Below are positions 1 through 11,106 of a stretch of 64,000 nt of DNA, in pieces; the first letter of the stretch is position 1, and each line of letters opens with the position of its first letter. The stretch spans positions 2,852,001-2,916,000 of the forward strand of contig JAECYW010000002.1 of assembly GCA_023014335.1 (NCBI GenBank). The letters are read 5' to 3'. Below the pieces are notes generated by a model. The model did no database searches. It saw only the letters and a list, made by a program, of their open reading frames with translations, and had not been told where the DNA came from. This stretch comes from Galerina marginata. Taxonomy: Eukaryota; Basidiomycota; Agaricomycetes; Agaricales; Galerinaceae. Position numbers and translations under genes: made by a program.

Positions 1-250
1 TGCTAACCAGAGAAATAGGAACATTTCTGATGGGGCTTTCGTGTTGTGGGAGTGCTATACGGTTATCCTGGCGATGCTCTGCTTTCCCGTTGATTTACAT
101 TCGATATCATGTTATCTAAATACGAGATTGTTCGAGACCAAAACGGATTGTCCACCCGTGGTGACATTAAGGAGATTAAGAAGACTATTAGGATCTTTAT
201 AATATAAAGTCGCAATGTTATTGGCTCTTCAAAGTAGACCAGGTTAGAAG

Positions 251-1226
251 CTATCTCAGTGCTTTGATCTCTTTCATGTGTGTGTCCCACAACCGAGTTT
301 GTCGCCGCACAGGTAGGCTCATCTGTTCCTCTGCGATTGCCTTGACACTCTTCATCGTATATCGCTTAGATAATGGACCGTCGGTCGCAGCGTTGGATGC
401 GTGAATAGGTTCGATAATAGGCTCATTAAGGATCATGATCAGGGAAATAAGTCTGCAGACGCTCGACCACCACTCTAACCGCTGGCCTGGTTTCGAGGTC
501 AGACAGTGGCCTGGCACGATTAGCCACGCTAACGTGTTGTTGGGCAGCTGCTATAGCCTTCTTGGAAAGGATATCCACGGGAGGTTTTTTCCATGTAGAC
601 ATTGAGTAGTCGCTGTCACTGTCACTGAATCTGTCGTCGCTACTTGACTGATCTGGAGACGGTGAGTGGTTGGGAGGAGGCAGGTTCCGATGAGTATCGT
701 TTGCATAAGTTCGAGGAGGAGGATAGAGGAAGCTGATTGGTTGCATGCCTGAAGCTTCGGAAATGGAACGTCCATGCCTTGTGTCGCTAAGAAGACCGGT
801 CGGAAAGGGGTTGACAAACCTAGTTTGCGGCAGAGGTGCCAGGTTGGCAGAATACGGCACTTGCTCGCCCACAAGGGCGGGAAGCGGAGGTGGCACATAG
901 ATAAAGGTTGTTGGCTGGGGGGTATCCGGTCGCCTTTTCGGGCGTTCGTTGTCTTCGTTATCTGGATTGTGTATCACCAATCGACGTGTAGTCCGAGGTT
1001 CTGACTGGCTGGACCGTTGGCTTCCAGAAGATTCTGACGCCAATGAAGTACTTCGCTCTCTCGCCATCCAATCACTCGATCGATTGGGGTTGCCACGGTG
1101 CTTCCGAGGACCCGGAGGTTCAATAGTCACCAGTGGGGGTGATTCGGACCTGGGAGGTATTGTGCAAGGTATTGGCGTCTGGAGGAAGATTTGCTGGACG
1201 GTAGTTTGCACGAGACGAATTGGCAT
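251..1226 (-). pseudogene. N-terminal/linker fragment of a Bck1-like MAPKKK
   Basis: A long Ser/Pro-rich reading frame (1226 to 426) ends in a motif resembling YFPDHD. One base out of frame it continues at 430-251 as LNEPIIEP and then RLWDTHMKEIKAL. The MAPKKK at 34-38.8 kb has the same order just before its kinase domain: FFPKHDL, DKPVIEA, a basic KKSIRIVAQEHKKR stretch, then KLWGSKLEE. The acidic DSDSDYSMSTWKKP block also matches the acidic block followed by TWIVRP there. So this is the linker part of a paralogue. An extra C at 430/431 breaks the frame. No kinase domain is found in the remaining 250 bases, so it either lies beyond the left edge or is lost. It follows the kinase half of another copy directly on the same strand. 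The family assignment comes from this internal comparison; the pseudogene call is my inference. Confidence 0.6.
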
Positions 1227-1360
1227 TTAGGACATCCGACCTCATGGTTTTTGCAGGTGACGGGGATCGTCTTTGAGAGCCAAGGTTTATGTTCATAGCC
1301 CGCGTGATTCTCTGCGCGACTTCCAAGATATCTGTGTCCACAGAACTTATATCTGCGGCC

Positions 1361-2782
1361 TCAGACACCTCTGCATGCCCAGAATTTGGGTCTGTGGCAA
1401 CTCCCATGTTTGACATACCAGGGAATGTCCAGTCCATTTGAAAGTTCGAGATAGCGGTGGCCTCGGAGAAGAGAAGCTGGTGGACGATCTCGGGGGTCAC
1501 TTGTAAATGCAAAACTTAATTAAATGGAATAAAATAACTGATAAAGCCCTACGATTGGAAACAGAGGACATCGGAAATCTTCAGCTTTTTGAGATAAGTG
1601 GCAATTTTGGGGCAGAGGAGGAGGGCTTCTATCGTTAATCAACTGATGTAGCATTAGCGGTGAATCCATCAGACAACTGAAAAGGTGAACCTTGTGCCAT
1701 ACCGGCATCCAATTGTTTTCGTTGTACCAGGGCCTCCGTGCGGTCCACATTTCGAATAAAATGCACCCCACACTCCATATATCGATTTTAGCGTCATAGC
1801 CTTGTAGCTCGCTGTAAACAACCTCTGGGGCCATCCAGTACGAGGTGCCTTTCATCATAGAAAATGCACGGGAGTCCAGCTCTGCTAGCTTCTTGGATAT
1901 ACCAAAGTCGCTTATCTTGCAGACACCCGATTCCTCCACCAGGATGTTCTCTGATTTCAGGTCCTTTTAAATTATAAGCAAAGTTGACTCCCTCGGATGA
2001 GAAAAAAAACCTACTCTGTGAATGATTCCTTGAGCATGAAGATAGGTGAGCCCCTCCAGAATCTGAGTGGCAAAATACTTGGTGACTTCCTCGCGAAATA
2101 TGCCGTGTTGGCGTAGACAAGAGCCGATTGTGCCACCCGAAACGTATTGCAAGAATCTGGGTTTAGATAGATGAATTGACGATCAGGAGCAACGAGTGAC
2201 AGTAGATGGCGTACATGTTAAGAGTTTCCCGGTTCTCTTCAAATCCCAGATACTGGACAATATTTTCGTGATCGAGATCCTTCAAAGTCTCGCGTTCGTC
2301 CAGGAGGGCCTCCACGACCGTCTTATTGTCTTTCATTCGGTCGCTCGCTGTTTGTGGCAGCTCTACTTGCTTGACAGCCATAATTTCACCAGTAGTTACG
2401 TTGAGGCCAAGATATACTTTTCCATGGCTACCCTTTCCTATTAGATCGCCTTTGATCCATTCGAAACGTGACTAAATGATATAAAACATCAGCACAGACA
2501 ATTATTCCTTGAAATGTTCGAAATTTTGCCTTGCGAAGACGACGCCTTATTCCCCGCCTGGTTTGGCCTACCCAGTTGCAGAAGGTTGGACCCATGGGAC
2601 GCCTTGTTTAATAGCCGATTGATGGTAGGTCTTGAAGATTTCGACTTTAAAGTAGATGTGGGAGTCACTCCTACTAATGATCTTGATCCAAAGAAATAGT
2701 CCTCAACACTTGGTTTGTATTGTGTTTCGCCAGTCTTGTCGTGATCAGAAGCTTTCAGAACACCATTTCCCCTTGGAAACAT
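1361..2782 (-). pseudogene. Bck1-like MAPKKK kinase domain, probably disrupted
   Basis: The minus-strand exons spell a protein kinase closely related to the MAPKKK at 34-38.8 kb. They include EWIKGDLIGKGSHGKVYLG (glycine loop), AVKQVELPQ with the ATP-binding Lys, ENIVQYLGFE, the HRD catalytic loop split by an intron (HR / DLKSENILV), DFGISKK, WMAPEVV and DIWSVGC. The last subdomain appears as DPRDRPPASLLRGHRYL and ends at a stop at 1361. An N-terminal 95-residue Ser-rich stretch precedes the kinase and could extend upstream to about 2900. Two junctions do not keep frame by any good GT-AG splice I can find: into the glycine-loop exon near 2470, and between EDFRCPLFPI and DPRDRPP near 1500. All catalytic motifs are intact, so it may be recently decayed or carry sequence errors. 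A shorter product ending at 1520 would lack the conserved Arg of subdomain XI. Confidence 0.65.
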
Positions 2783-3345
2783 CCCCTTAGTTAGCGCCAG
2801 ACGTAGCCATAAGCAGGAGCCAGGATCGCCGAAGCAAGACTTGAGCGGATTTAAAAGGGCTTCTAGTCGTGGACCACCCGCAGACCGTGATACTTAGCTA
2901 CTGAGAGCCTGCTCATCTGCCAGCCATGGTTTTGTTCGGAAGATTATAACGGACGTGGGACACTGCCATACGTCAAGATGGGTATTTTTGTTACCACATC
3001 ACTAGCACTACTCACTTCGGCGATGTTTCGAGATTGTTAGTCACGAGAAAATCCCGTTGGGTGTCCGAAAACAAACCTGCATGCTCAGTGCCTTCAACCG
3101 TCAATTTTCTTCCTCTGGGGCTGTATACTCAAGACAAAAGTTGAGAGTATGAAAAAATATTAGAGCGAGCTTAGCTTTCGACAGAGCTCAACGATCATAA
3201 AGTAAATGGAGGTATAGTGTCAAGTGCAAAGAGGTATAGTACGTGAACACAGAAGACATGTATCATGTAACCTAGATCCCAAGTAAGATTCTCAAGAAGG
3301 AGTTGCGACAAAGTGCAAGAGAAGATATCCAGAGGCCCAATGCCA
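2783..3345. other. intergenic, mostly featureless
   Basis: On the minus strand 2783-2900 stays open in the frame of the kinase-like gene (ending in LRLALTKG just before its Met), so part of it may be 5' coding sequence of that gene. From about 2940 to 3345 I see nothing recognisable. Confidence 0.4.
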
Positions 3346-4630
3346 TTAGTCAATGGTAATAGGGTTTTCAATGCTGTTGCCTAAAGTAGAGCCTGGCTGA
3401 AATCGGAGAACAAATTGGTCCTGAATATCTGTTGGTCCGCAATAATTCAGGCTAGATGGCAGAGAGATCGGGAGTTGGTTACGGGACGGAAGTTGTCGCG
3501 ATGCAGATGAACCAGAGGCAAGGGTGCCTGGAATTGTCCGGGTCTCTAGAGCCTTCGAGGTGTCGAGATTGGGTAAGCCAGTATTTGCTCGAATGGAGTC
3601 TTAGTACTCACAAGATCAGGCGCAAAAGAGGTTTGTTGTGTCATCCCTTTCGAAGAAGATGCCTAAATATCAGGGAAACGGTCAAGTGTCTAAGAAAGAG
3701 TATAAAGGAAAGCATACTTGAGGAGCATTGCAGATAAAACGTTCTGCAGTCAAATCTATAAACACTGGGAATCTCACTGGCGTTCTTTTTCTTGGAGATC
3801 GTGAAGTCATTGCGTTCTTGGGGTATTCTAGCGAAGGTGCTCAACGTCTAAAACTTTCACGAGAAGAAGGGCGCAGCTTACGTTTACTGGCTTTCTTTAC
3901 ATGCCTATCATGATCTCGTCTACACGGCTTTTTAATGAGCTGGGGATTCCTTGCCCGCAACCACTTGTCGTTTGATCTATAAATGATATACCACAGATTC
4001 AAAAACCATGGCGAATTTCAGACGCACTGATATCGATCACAGGCGGATCCAACGGATTCTATCAAAGGAGAAAAAGACTTCCTGAGATATGTCTGAAAGG
4101 CCTGATGACCGAATTCGTGGTGAAAAGCCGCCATAACCGTCTCAAAGGCATCTCCAGCTTTCTTAACGGTGCCACATAGCTCAAATAGCCCCACTTTTTG
4201 CATTAGGTGGGCGAAGGTAGAATTGGCAACCAAAACCATGCGAGCATTCTGAGCCGACGGGATGAGTAAGTAAAACGAAGGGAAGGTTGCGGCTGACCGT
4301 GTAAAAACCAGGACCTTCGTTTGGCCTACAGTGGAACAGAATTTCTGAAATGGCAGATCCGATGAGGGCGTCTCCTAGAAATTCAAGGCGTTCCCTGTCG
4401 AGGTCGTCGCATAGCATCGGCCAAGCTCTCTGGGTCAAAGGGGGGAGTGCAAAGCTAAAGTCTCGACTGTGAATCAAGGCAACGACGCTCCGTTGCATGT
4501 AGTCACATTTTGGATCGACAAAGGGAAATAACGGGCTCCGAGTCTTCCGATGGGCCATCCCAAAAGAGCGAGCAAGAACGTCGAGGAGGATAGGTACAGT
4601 AAACCAAAGATTGACTTGGGCGGAATTCAA
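3346..4630 (-). CDS. RNase III-domain protein without dsRBD
   Basis: The N-terminal half carries the RNase III signature. ERLEFLGDALIG holds the conserved acidic residues of the first motif, and after an intron at about 4253-4299 come RMVLVANSTFAHLMQKVGLFE and KKAGDAFETVMAA, with the second Asp/Glu pair. The four metal-binding acidic positions therefore look intact, which suggests an active dsRNA-cleaving fold. No double-stranded RNA-binding domain follows. Instead three further introns in consistent phase (near 4014-3964, 3879-3824 and 3735-3680) plus one near 3605 join a basic, low-complexity tail (KWLRARNPQLIKK, then SRSPRKRTPVRF, ending PITID). Single-domain RNase III proteins in fungi include mitochondrial ribosomal L3-like proteins and orphan RNases, and I cannot choose between them. 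The start at 4630 is the first Met; 4558 (MAHRKTR) is an alternative. It is divergent from the nucleoporin gene, 151 bp away. Confidence 0.75.
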
Positions 4631-4781
4631 TCTGGCTGAACAGACGGAGATAGGCGAACTACAATTCGAACACGTGTTGAGAGTTTTGAACGCGACTGAG
4701 CTTATTCTTCTGTGCCGCCCTCTTACTTATATTCCGGAAACTCACCTTCGACGCTCTCAAGGTTGGCTCCTGGATTCCTCC

Positions 4782-7700
4782 ATGGCAACTTCGTCTTCTC
4801 AAGCCCCTCACTTCGCCTCATCCTCTCAAAACAATAATTCAACTCGACAAGTAGGAACGAAGCCTGCACCGGTCGATCTCTCAGCGTTGCAAAATGCCAG
4901 CCATCTTTTGCTCGAACAGCTTGCAAAGGATGCACAGATAATCCCAGATCTCGGAGAAACCTTGACGGCTTGTCTGTCCCTTATATATTCTCGTCGTCCT
5001 GAAGCTCATGTTTTGTAGCTGGAAGTCAGGTGTCTACGTCTTATAGCGTGTTTCCTGATGATATGCGAGTCCCCTTTCAGAAGCGAAAGTTCGTTGGAAT
5101 TCCGGATGCCCTTTTCCAGTACTACGATAGTGAGTTTATAAATCCTTTAGAGGTTGATATTTTTGCTAACGGCTGGCAAGGCGTGAATGTCACTTCGCAT
5201 ATGGGGTTGATGGCAGAAATTGAACGCGTCTGGATCTCTATTGATCATAAACTCTTTCTGTGGGATTACAACGACGGGTGAGTGTTATCCAAACCCTGTT
5301 TTCTAGACGTTTAAACGTTTTCAGCCAAGAAATCGCATCGTTTATGGATCAACCAGACGTCATAACTAGTGTCGCACTCGTCAAGCCAAAGCATGGTCTA
5401 TTCATCGACGACATTACGTTTCTCCTTGTCATATGTACACCGGTATCCGTCCTACTGATTGGGGTTGCTCTCGCAAGTCAACCGACTCTGGACGGCCGTA
5501 CGCGAAAAGAGCTCAAACTTTATGCCACAGATCTTACCATTTCAACGGATATTGAGATGACATCTGTAACTGGTACACACGAAGGGAGGATCTTTATGTG
5601 TGGGCAGCAAGACGGAAACCTGTATGAATTGCATTATCAGGCCAACGATTCGTGGTTCGGTAAACGAGTTCAACTTGTCAACCATTCTGTAGGTGGAGTA
5701 CAGAGCCTCCTGCCACGATTTGCAGCCGCTGGAACAGATGGTAAGAAGCTCTTTGCATCCTGTTGAACTTACACTCACTTAGCTCTGTTCTAGAGCGCAT
5801 TATGGCTGTCGTTTCAGACCACAATCGAAATTGTTTCTACACGGTCACCTCTCGAAACAGCATTTCAATGTACGCTCCAAGCGGAGACAAGGCTATACAA
5901 CACATTCAATCCCTTTCTTCACTTTACAAGTTGGCTCAGGAAAAGGCCTCCGGGTCACCCGTCTTGACACCACATAATTTTCAAATAATAAGTATTCATG
6001 TCGTTGATCCTTCCGAATCTCGCGTTGGAGTCCAACTCGTGGCCCTCACTACCAATGGAGTCCGACTCTACTTTGCCCCATCAGTAGGATATGGATATTC
6101 TTTCGGATCCAATTCTGGAGCGGCTGGTCACCGCCCTCTTCAATTAGTCCACGTTCGGTTACCACCGTTGACGTTAATCCACCCCGATGAACAAGCGACC
6201 CTGTACCGTCCACCCGTATCTAGCTATGGGGGCCCCCAACTCCACACCCAACCAACAAGCCGACCGTATATCATCTCTTCTCTCGATAATTCGAGCTACT
6301 CAAATGGATTGACGGTTGCAACTCAGCCGGGTGATACAGATGGGACGGATTACGTCCTATGTCTGGCTCCAGACCTCACTCGCATTGGCAACCTCGGTCA
6401 ACTTAGCTTTCCTCAACAACCGCAACAACCGCAACAATTGCAAGTAGGCTCAGGGTATGGCCATTATGACAATATCACCAGCACCAACAGACCTCCCCTC
6501 ACCGAGTATGCGACCTTATTGGCAATACCAGGGAGGACATGGGCCATGGCTGCTATTTCTAAGAAGACCCTTGAAACAGCCCCAGGCACCCCGTCTCCTT
6601 CAGCTCTCAATGAACTTGCCTCGCAATTCGGAGAGTCTCCTAACCAATTCATGCTCCTCACCAATGTTGGGCTAACTTTCTTGGTTAAGAGGCGTGCAGT
6701 GGACTATCTTAAAGCAGTCTTGGAGGAACTGCAGTCAGAAGGAAATGTCCAGCCTATCATTGATTTCCGAGATAGGTAATAAATCACTTCTGTCTTTTGT
6801 TTTCAATCTTTACTAAATTCCCTACAGCTTTGGTAGAGACCAGACATGTGCAATGCTTCTCGCCCTTGCTAGTGGAAACACTTTTTTGGATCCTTCTGAC
6901 TCCTTAACGGCGGGGACGATTAGTACAGTTAGCCCTGAAATTGCTGCTGTGGCTAAGCAAGCCTTCTATGATTTTGGGGAGCGCCCTATTTGGACGGAGC
7001 GTGTTATGTATGGAACGGGTAACTTCTTTTCATGTTCTCATTTTAGGTGATTCGCTAACAAAGCCGATGTAGCTGAGAACAGAGGTTCCGCAATTTTCAG
7101 TGGCAGAAGAGAAGGGTTTGCTTTATATTTTGCGAGACTCCTACGGCCATTCTGGAAGTCGAAATTGACAACCAGCAGGGTGAGGTTTAGCAAAAGTGCA
7201 TTGCCGTCTGTTATTTAATCAAATTCAGGCCAAACGGAACCCAAGTTCTCAACGCATCAGAAACTGTACTGCTCAATGTGCAGAAGAATCTTTACGCGCT
7301 TAAAGAATTCCTATTTCGAAATCCTCACTTATTCCATTCTTCCCCGAGTGAATCGACTTCAAATCGCTCTCTCGTTACTGAGCAGGAGGCATGGAAGGTT
7401 TGAACCCATTCGATCTGATTTCGATGCAGACTCAATCCATTTTCCACAGGCTGAGCAAAACTCCGTATCCGAACTGCAGACCCTTTTGACTAGGACTATA
7501 GAAGCTCTCTCCTTTATCTTACTTCTCAATGATTATCATCTAGGGGAATTAATATCCAAGTATTGAAAGCTTTCCTCATGTCTCAGCAAACATCTGAAGT
7601 TTGATATCTTTTAGATGTGATGCTGAAATCCAGAAGCTGATCTCTGCTCAGACATTCGAAGAATTGATCACCACCCAGCACGGCATGACGATATCAAGGG

Positions 7701-9832
7701 CTTTGGTCAACGTCGTCATTGATCAGCAGATAGGGCAACAGATAAGCGTAAGTGCCTTGGTTTCTAAATATTACATCTGATGTGAAATTGTCAACCAGGT
7801 CGACACCATAAGTGAGGTTCTCCAACACAGATGTGGCTCTTTCTGCAGCACAGACGACGTGATGTTGTACAAGGTGAGAAGTCTTAGTCTCAATCGACCT
7901 GTTCTAATTTATCCGACAGGCCAAAGAAAATATTCGGAAGGCTGCCGAAACGCGGAATCTCGCCGAAAGACAGAAACATCTTGCGGAAGCACTGCGGTTG
8001 GCCTTGTGTTATGTACATTTTTGCCAGGCTGACAGAATTGTCTAGCTTGTTTTCCAAAGGGACCAAAATTCTCGAATTCGAGAAACTTAGGGAGGTCGTT
8101 GGCGATTTTCAGCAACTGGACTACGCGAAAGGCATGCAAACCTACTTCCCATATACGATTCGGCTAATGGATCTACTTTGTTAGGCGCCGTCAATCTCCC
8201 TTTAACCTGTGCGCAAGTACAAGATGTTGATAATGCAGGATTAGAATGTTGGCATGCTGGGAAGCCAGCCAACGATCATCGTCATACATCGGCTGAACAA
8301 AGGCTACAATGTTATGATCTGGTTCTAGACTCTTTGACCATTTTCGAACAGAGATGCAGCAAAGCGCAGAATTCCGATGCTGCGGGTGTTCCGACTCTCG
8401 ATGATCCTGAAACAGTGCGAACTCATGCATACGAGCTCGCGTTCGCAAGTGAAGATGAAATGTTCCATTCAACCCTGTATGATTGGCTGATAAGCCGGAA
8501 CCTCGCGGACGATCTTCTTGAGGTATGCAACCCCAATTTCGATTTGGTGACAATTAATTTAACATATGTCTTTTGAGATGAGACCCCCTTTCCTAGAAGC
8601 TCATCTCAGGCGTGAACCTGCAACCGTCCAGAAATTCCAATTACTTTGGCAATTTTATGTTAAAAATGGACAACCCCTGAGAGCCGCCGAAGTACTGGGT
8701 GCGTTGGCGGAGTCGACTCAGTGAATACCACTTCTATTGTTTATCTTTACTTTTTAGTCTGACAATCAATGCAGGTTTGACCTCCACCTGGAAGCTCGGC
8801 TCGAATACTTAACATTGGCCGTAGCTAATGCCAAGTCCCATCCTATTTCAGCTGGTGGAAGGCATGAAACGGCCATCGCTTTCCTGACGGACTTGGAAGA
8901 GAAACTCGATGTTGCTCAAGTCCAGCTGGAAATTTATAACACGCTTCTTCCTCACGTTGACGATGCTCCTGCAGTTGGGCAACGGATAAAGTCCCTATCA
9001 AAGCAACTGTTTACTATGACTGATGTATGAGTTATTCGTTACCAGACAGGAAAACTGACAAACCTTTCTCAGCTTTATCAAAAGTTTGCCATTCCATTCG
9101 ACCTTCCGGCTATTAAGCTCCTTTGCTTGCATGTGTCAGAGCATCGTGACGAAAGCGTTGTACGGCCGATATGGAATCAAATATTTGATGAAGGTTAGCA
9201 TTAAATCTAACAGGCCGTTTATGCACTTAATCTCCGAAATAGTAATGCAAGAAACAGACGATCCGAAGGAGAGGGCAGACCTAATTATGGGACGTGTGAT
9301 TCCCTTAGGCCAACGATTTTACCCGTCTGAAAGTGCCTTCCCCCTTCGTTCGTCTTTCGTTACTTGGGGGTTCTCACCGGCTAAAATCGCCCACATCCAG
9401 GGTACATAGCAACACTGCTTATCAGATTTATGCTTGCAAATAAAGGCACCCTTCCAGCAGGATGGGCAGCTAGAATCCTGATTCAATGTGGGGTACGTTT
9501 CGCCGAAATTTGGGACTTATTCCATGAGATGTACGAATCTCAGGTAAGATATTGCAATTTTTGTCTCGGAAATGATCTCAAGAAAGCTTGACTAGGTCCC
9601 TCCCTTCAATGATCAAGCCAATGTGCAAGCCATATCATCGGAAATTGCTATTCTCATAACTGATTGGTTGGCTGAGGCGACTCGACCGCAGGCCCATGTT
9701 TTACGAGCGGAATTCCCGGTTGCCCGTGTCGATTCCGCCATTGACCAATATTTGTCCGAACTGGACCCAGGCCGTACGGAGACAAAAACACTATACGAAA
9801 ACTCTAAACGTCAACTTCGCAAATATTGGTAG
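4782..9832 (+). CDS. NUP170: Nucleoporin Nup155/Nup170 family
   Basis: A large scaffold nucleoporin of the inner ring of the nuclear pore, with an N-terminal beta-propeller and a C-terminal alpha-solenoid. The diagnostic N-terminal block is present: FVGIPDALFQYYD, a short linker, then MGLMAEIERVWISIDHKLFL and WDYND. The propeller continues through YATDLTIS, GRIFMCGQQDGNLYELHY and LVALTTNGVRLYFAPS. The solenoid includes LYFARLLRPFWKSKL, SELQTLLTRTIEALSFI and many later helices up to the final LRKYW. More than ten short introns join in frame, for example TDG/ERIM at about 5742-5793 and one at 7202-7247. One intron near 8132-8184 appears to use a GC donor. I chose the start at 4782 (MATSSSQAP) because the upstream in-frame Met at 4611 would overlap the 5' end of the divergent RNase III gene. 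No frame breaks were seen, so this looks like a functional single-copy gene. Confidence 0.93.
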
Positions 9833-10026
9833 TCTTCGAAAATAAATGTTGTACATATGTATTCAAGATGTAATCATGCATGAATCCCAAAAAGTTCAAT
9901 TAAATAGATGATGACTTCCTAACCTCTGGCTCCTTTGATGTGCATACACTGTATTACAAAGCCAAAAGTTTTAGTTTTAGTTCACCTCCAGAATGGCGTC
10001 TTCTGCACGAAGAAGCACCCGCTGTG

Positions 10027-10955
10027 TTAACCTCTGCGTGACTCGGTAAACTTTGTACAAGGCTCTATAGATTTGTCAAAGTTAAGATTCAATACCAGTG
10101 AAGGGGATTGGACAAAATACCTTAGCGATCCAATTATTACTAGACTAATGACGATCAGAGCAGCGATGTCGCGAGAGTTATTGTTCCGTCGGTTACGGCT
10201 GCCTCGGTACCGGGCTATCCACTGAACGGGAGCAAGAAAGGGAGCAGAGAGAAGCATCTGAACCAGAGAGCCTGCCCCTACAAGGGGCAGGCCGAGAAGA
10301 AATCGACGAACAAAGCGTTTGATGATGCTAGGAGGAGGCCCTTGGGTGAGAGGTTTCATCGAGGCTTCCTGAGACGGAAAGGTAGAGTCTTCAAAAACAT
10401 CCGCTAGCTTTCCATCCCGTAGTACGCGAAAGGCTGCAGTGATTAAATCCTGCGCAACGTCGAACGGAGAGATGAAGTGAAAGTAGCTGTAGCCGCTGTA
10501 GTAGGATGTCGGTCGTTCGAAGGAAGACATGAAGAATGTTGTTATGAAGGACGCCATCATCACGATATAAGTGAACAGCAGGCCTGAGATCCCTCCTAGG
10601 ATAACTAATGGATGAATATTTAGCGACTCCGAGCGGCCGTAGATATATAAAGGCGTACTTGGGTTGCTAGCAAGGCCGACAATACGTGTCCGAGCAAACC
10701 GATATTGGTAGTGGCATTGAGGACAGGAAAAGAAAGCGCCTTTTGAAGAAGACATATTTCTCCACTTCTGCAGGCATTTGACGTGGACATACTAACCACA
10801 CAAGTCCCATAAGTTCTGGGCGCGAGACTGAGCACTAAGTAAATACTTACGCTAATTGACCCCTTGCATAAACAAGGACGAATGAGACGGCCGACTTCAT
10901 TCTCAACTTCCACGCCATCTAGGCATATCCTACACTGTTTCTCCTGTTCTGACAT
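10027..10955 (-). CDS. RING-CH (MARCH-type) membrane E3 ubiquitin ligase
   Basis: The protein starts MSEQEKQCRICLDG and contains a C4HC3 RING-variant domain: CRIC, RPCLCKGSIS, then after a short intron (about 10849-10785) YVHVKCLQKWR and SCPQCHYQYRF. This is the zinc-binding, E2-recruiting domain of membrane-bound MARCH ligases. Downstream are at least three hydrophobic segments: LVILGGISGLLFTYIVMMAS, LLGLPLVGAGSLVQMLL and IAALIVISLVIIGSLRYF. It is therefore probably an organelle-membrane E3 that tags membrane proteins. The topology (N-terminal RING-CH, few C-terminal TM segments) fits the short fungal MARCH-like proteins rather than the long Doa10/Ssm4 type. The gene is convergent with the nucleoporin gene on its 3' side. 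Target substrates cannot be inferred. Confidence 0.85.
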
Positions 10956-11106
10956 CCAGAGTATGATAAGTAGACTGGTAAAATACGAAGGCAAGTTTGC
11001 AGCGCGAGTGACGACCACGGGTCTGCTTACATCGGTCACTTGTTATTTCGCCGGGACGTATCTGGCATAATTTGTTTACCTTGCACTTGAACCACTCTCA
11101 ACTCGA

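Noticed and set aside
774..1230. Plus-strand frames opposite the MAPKKK linker fragment
   Set aside because: They are antisense shadows of the Ser/Pro-rich minus-strand frame and show no family features.
3456..3913. Plus-strand frames opposite the RNase III-domain tail
   Set aside because: Minus-strand exons with consistent splice phases explain this region better.
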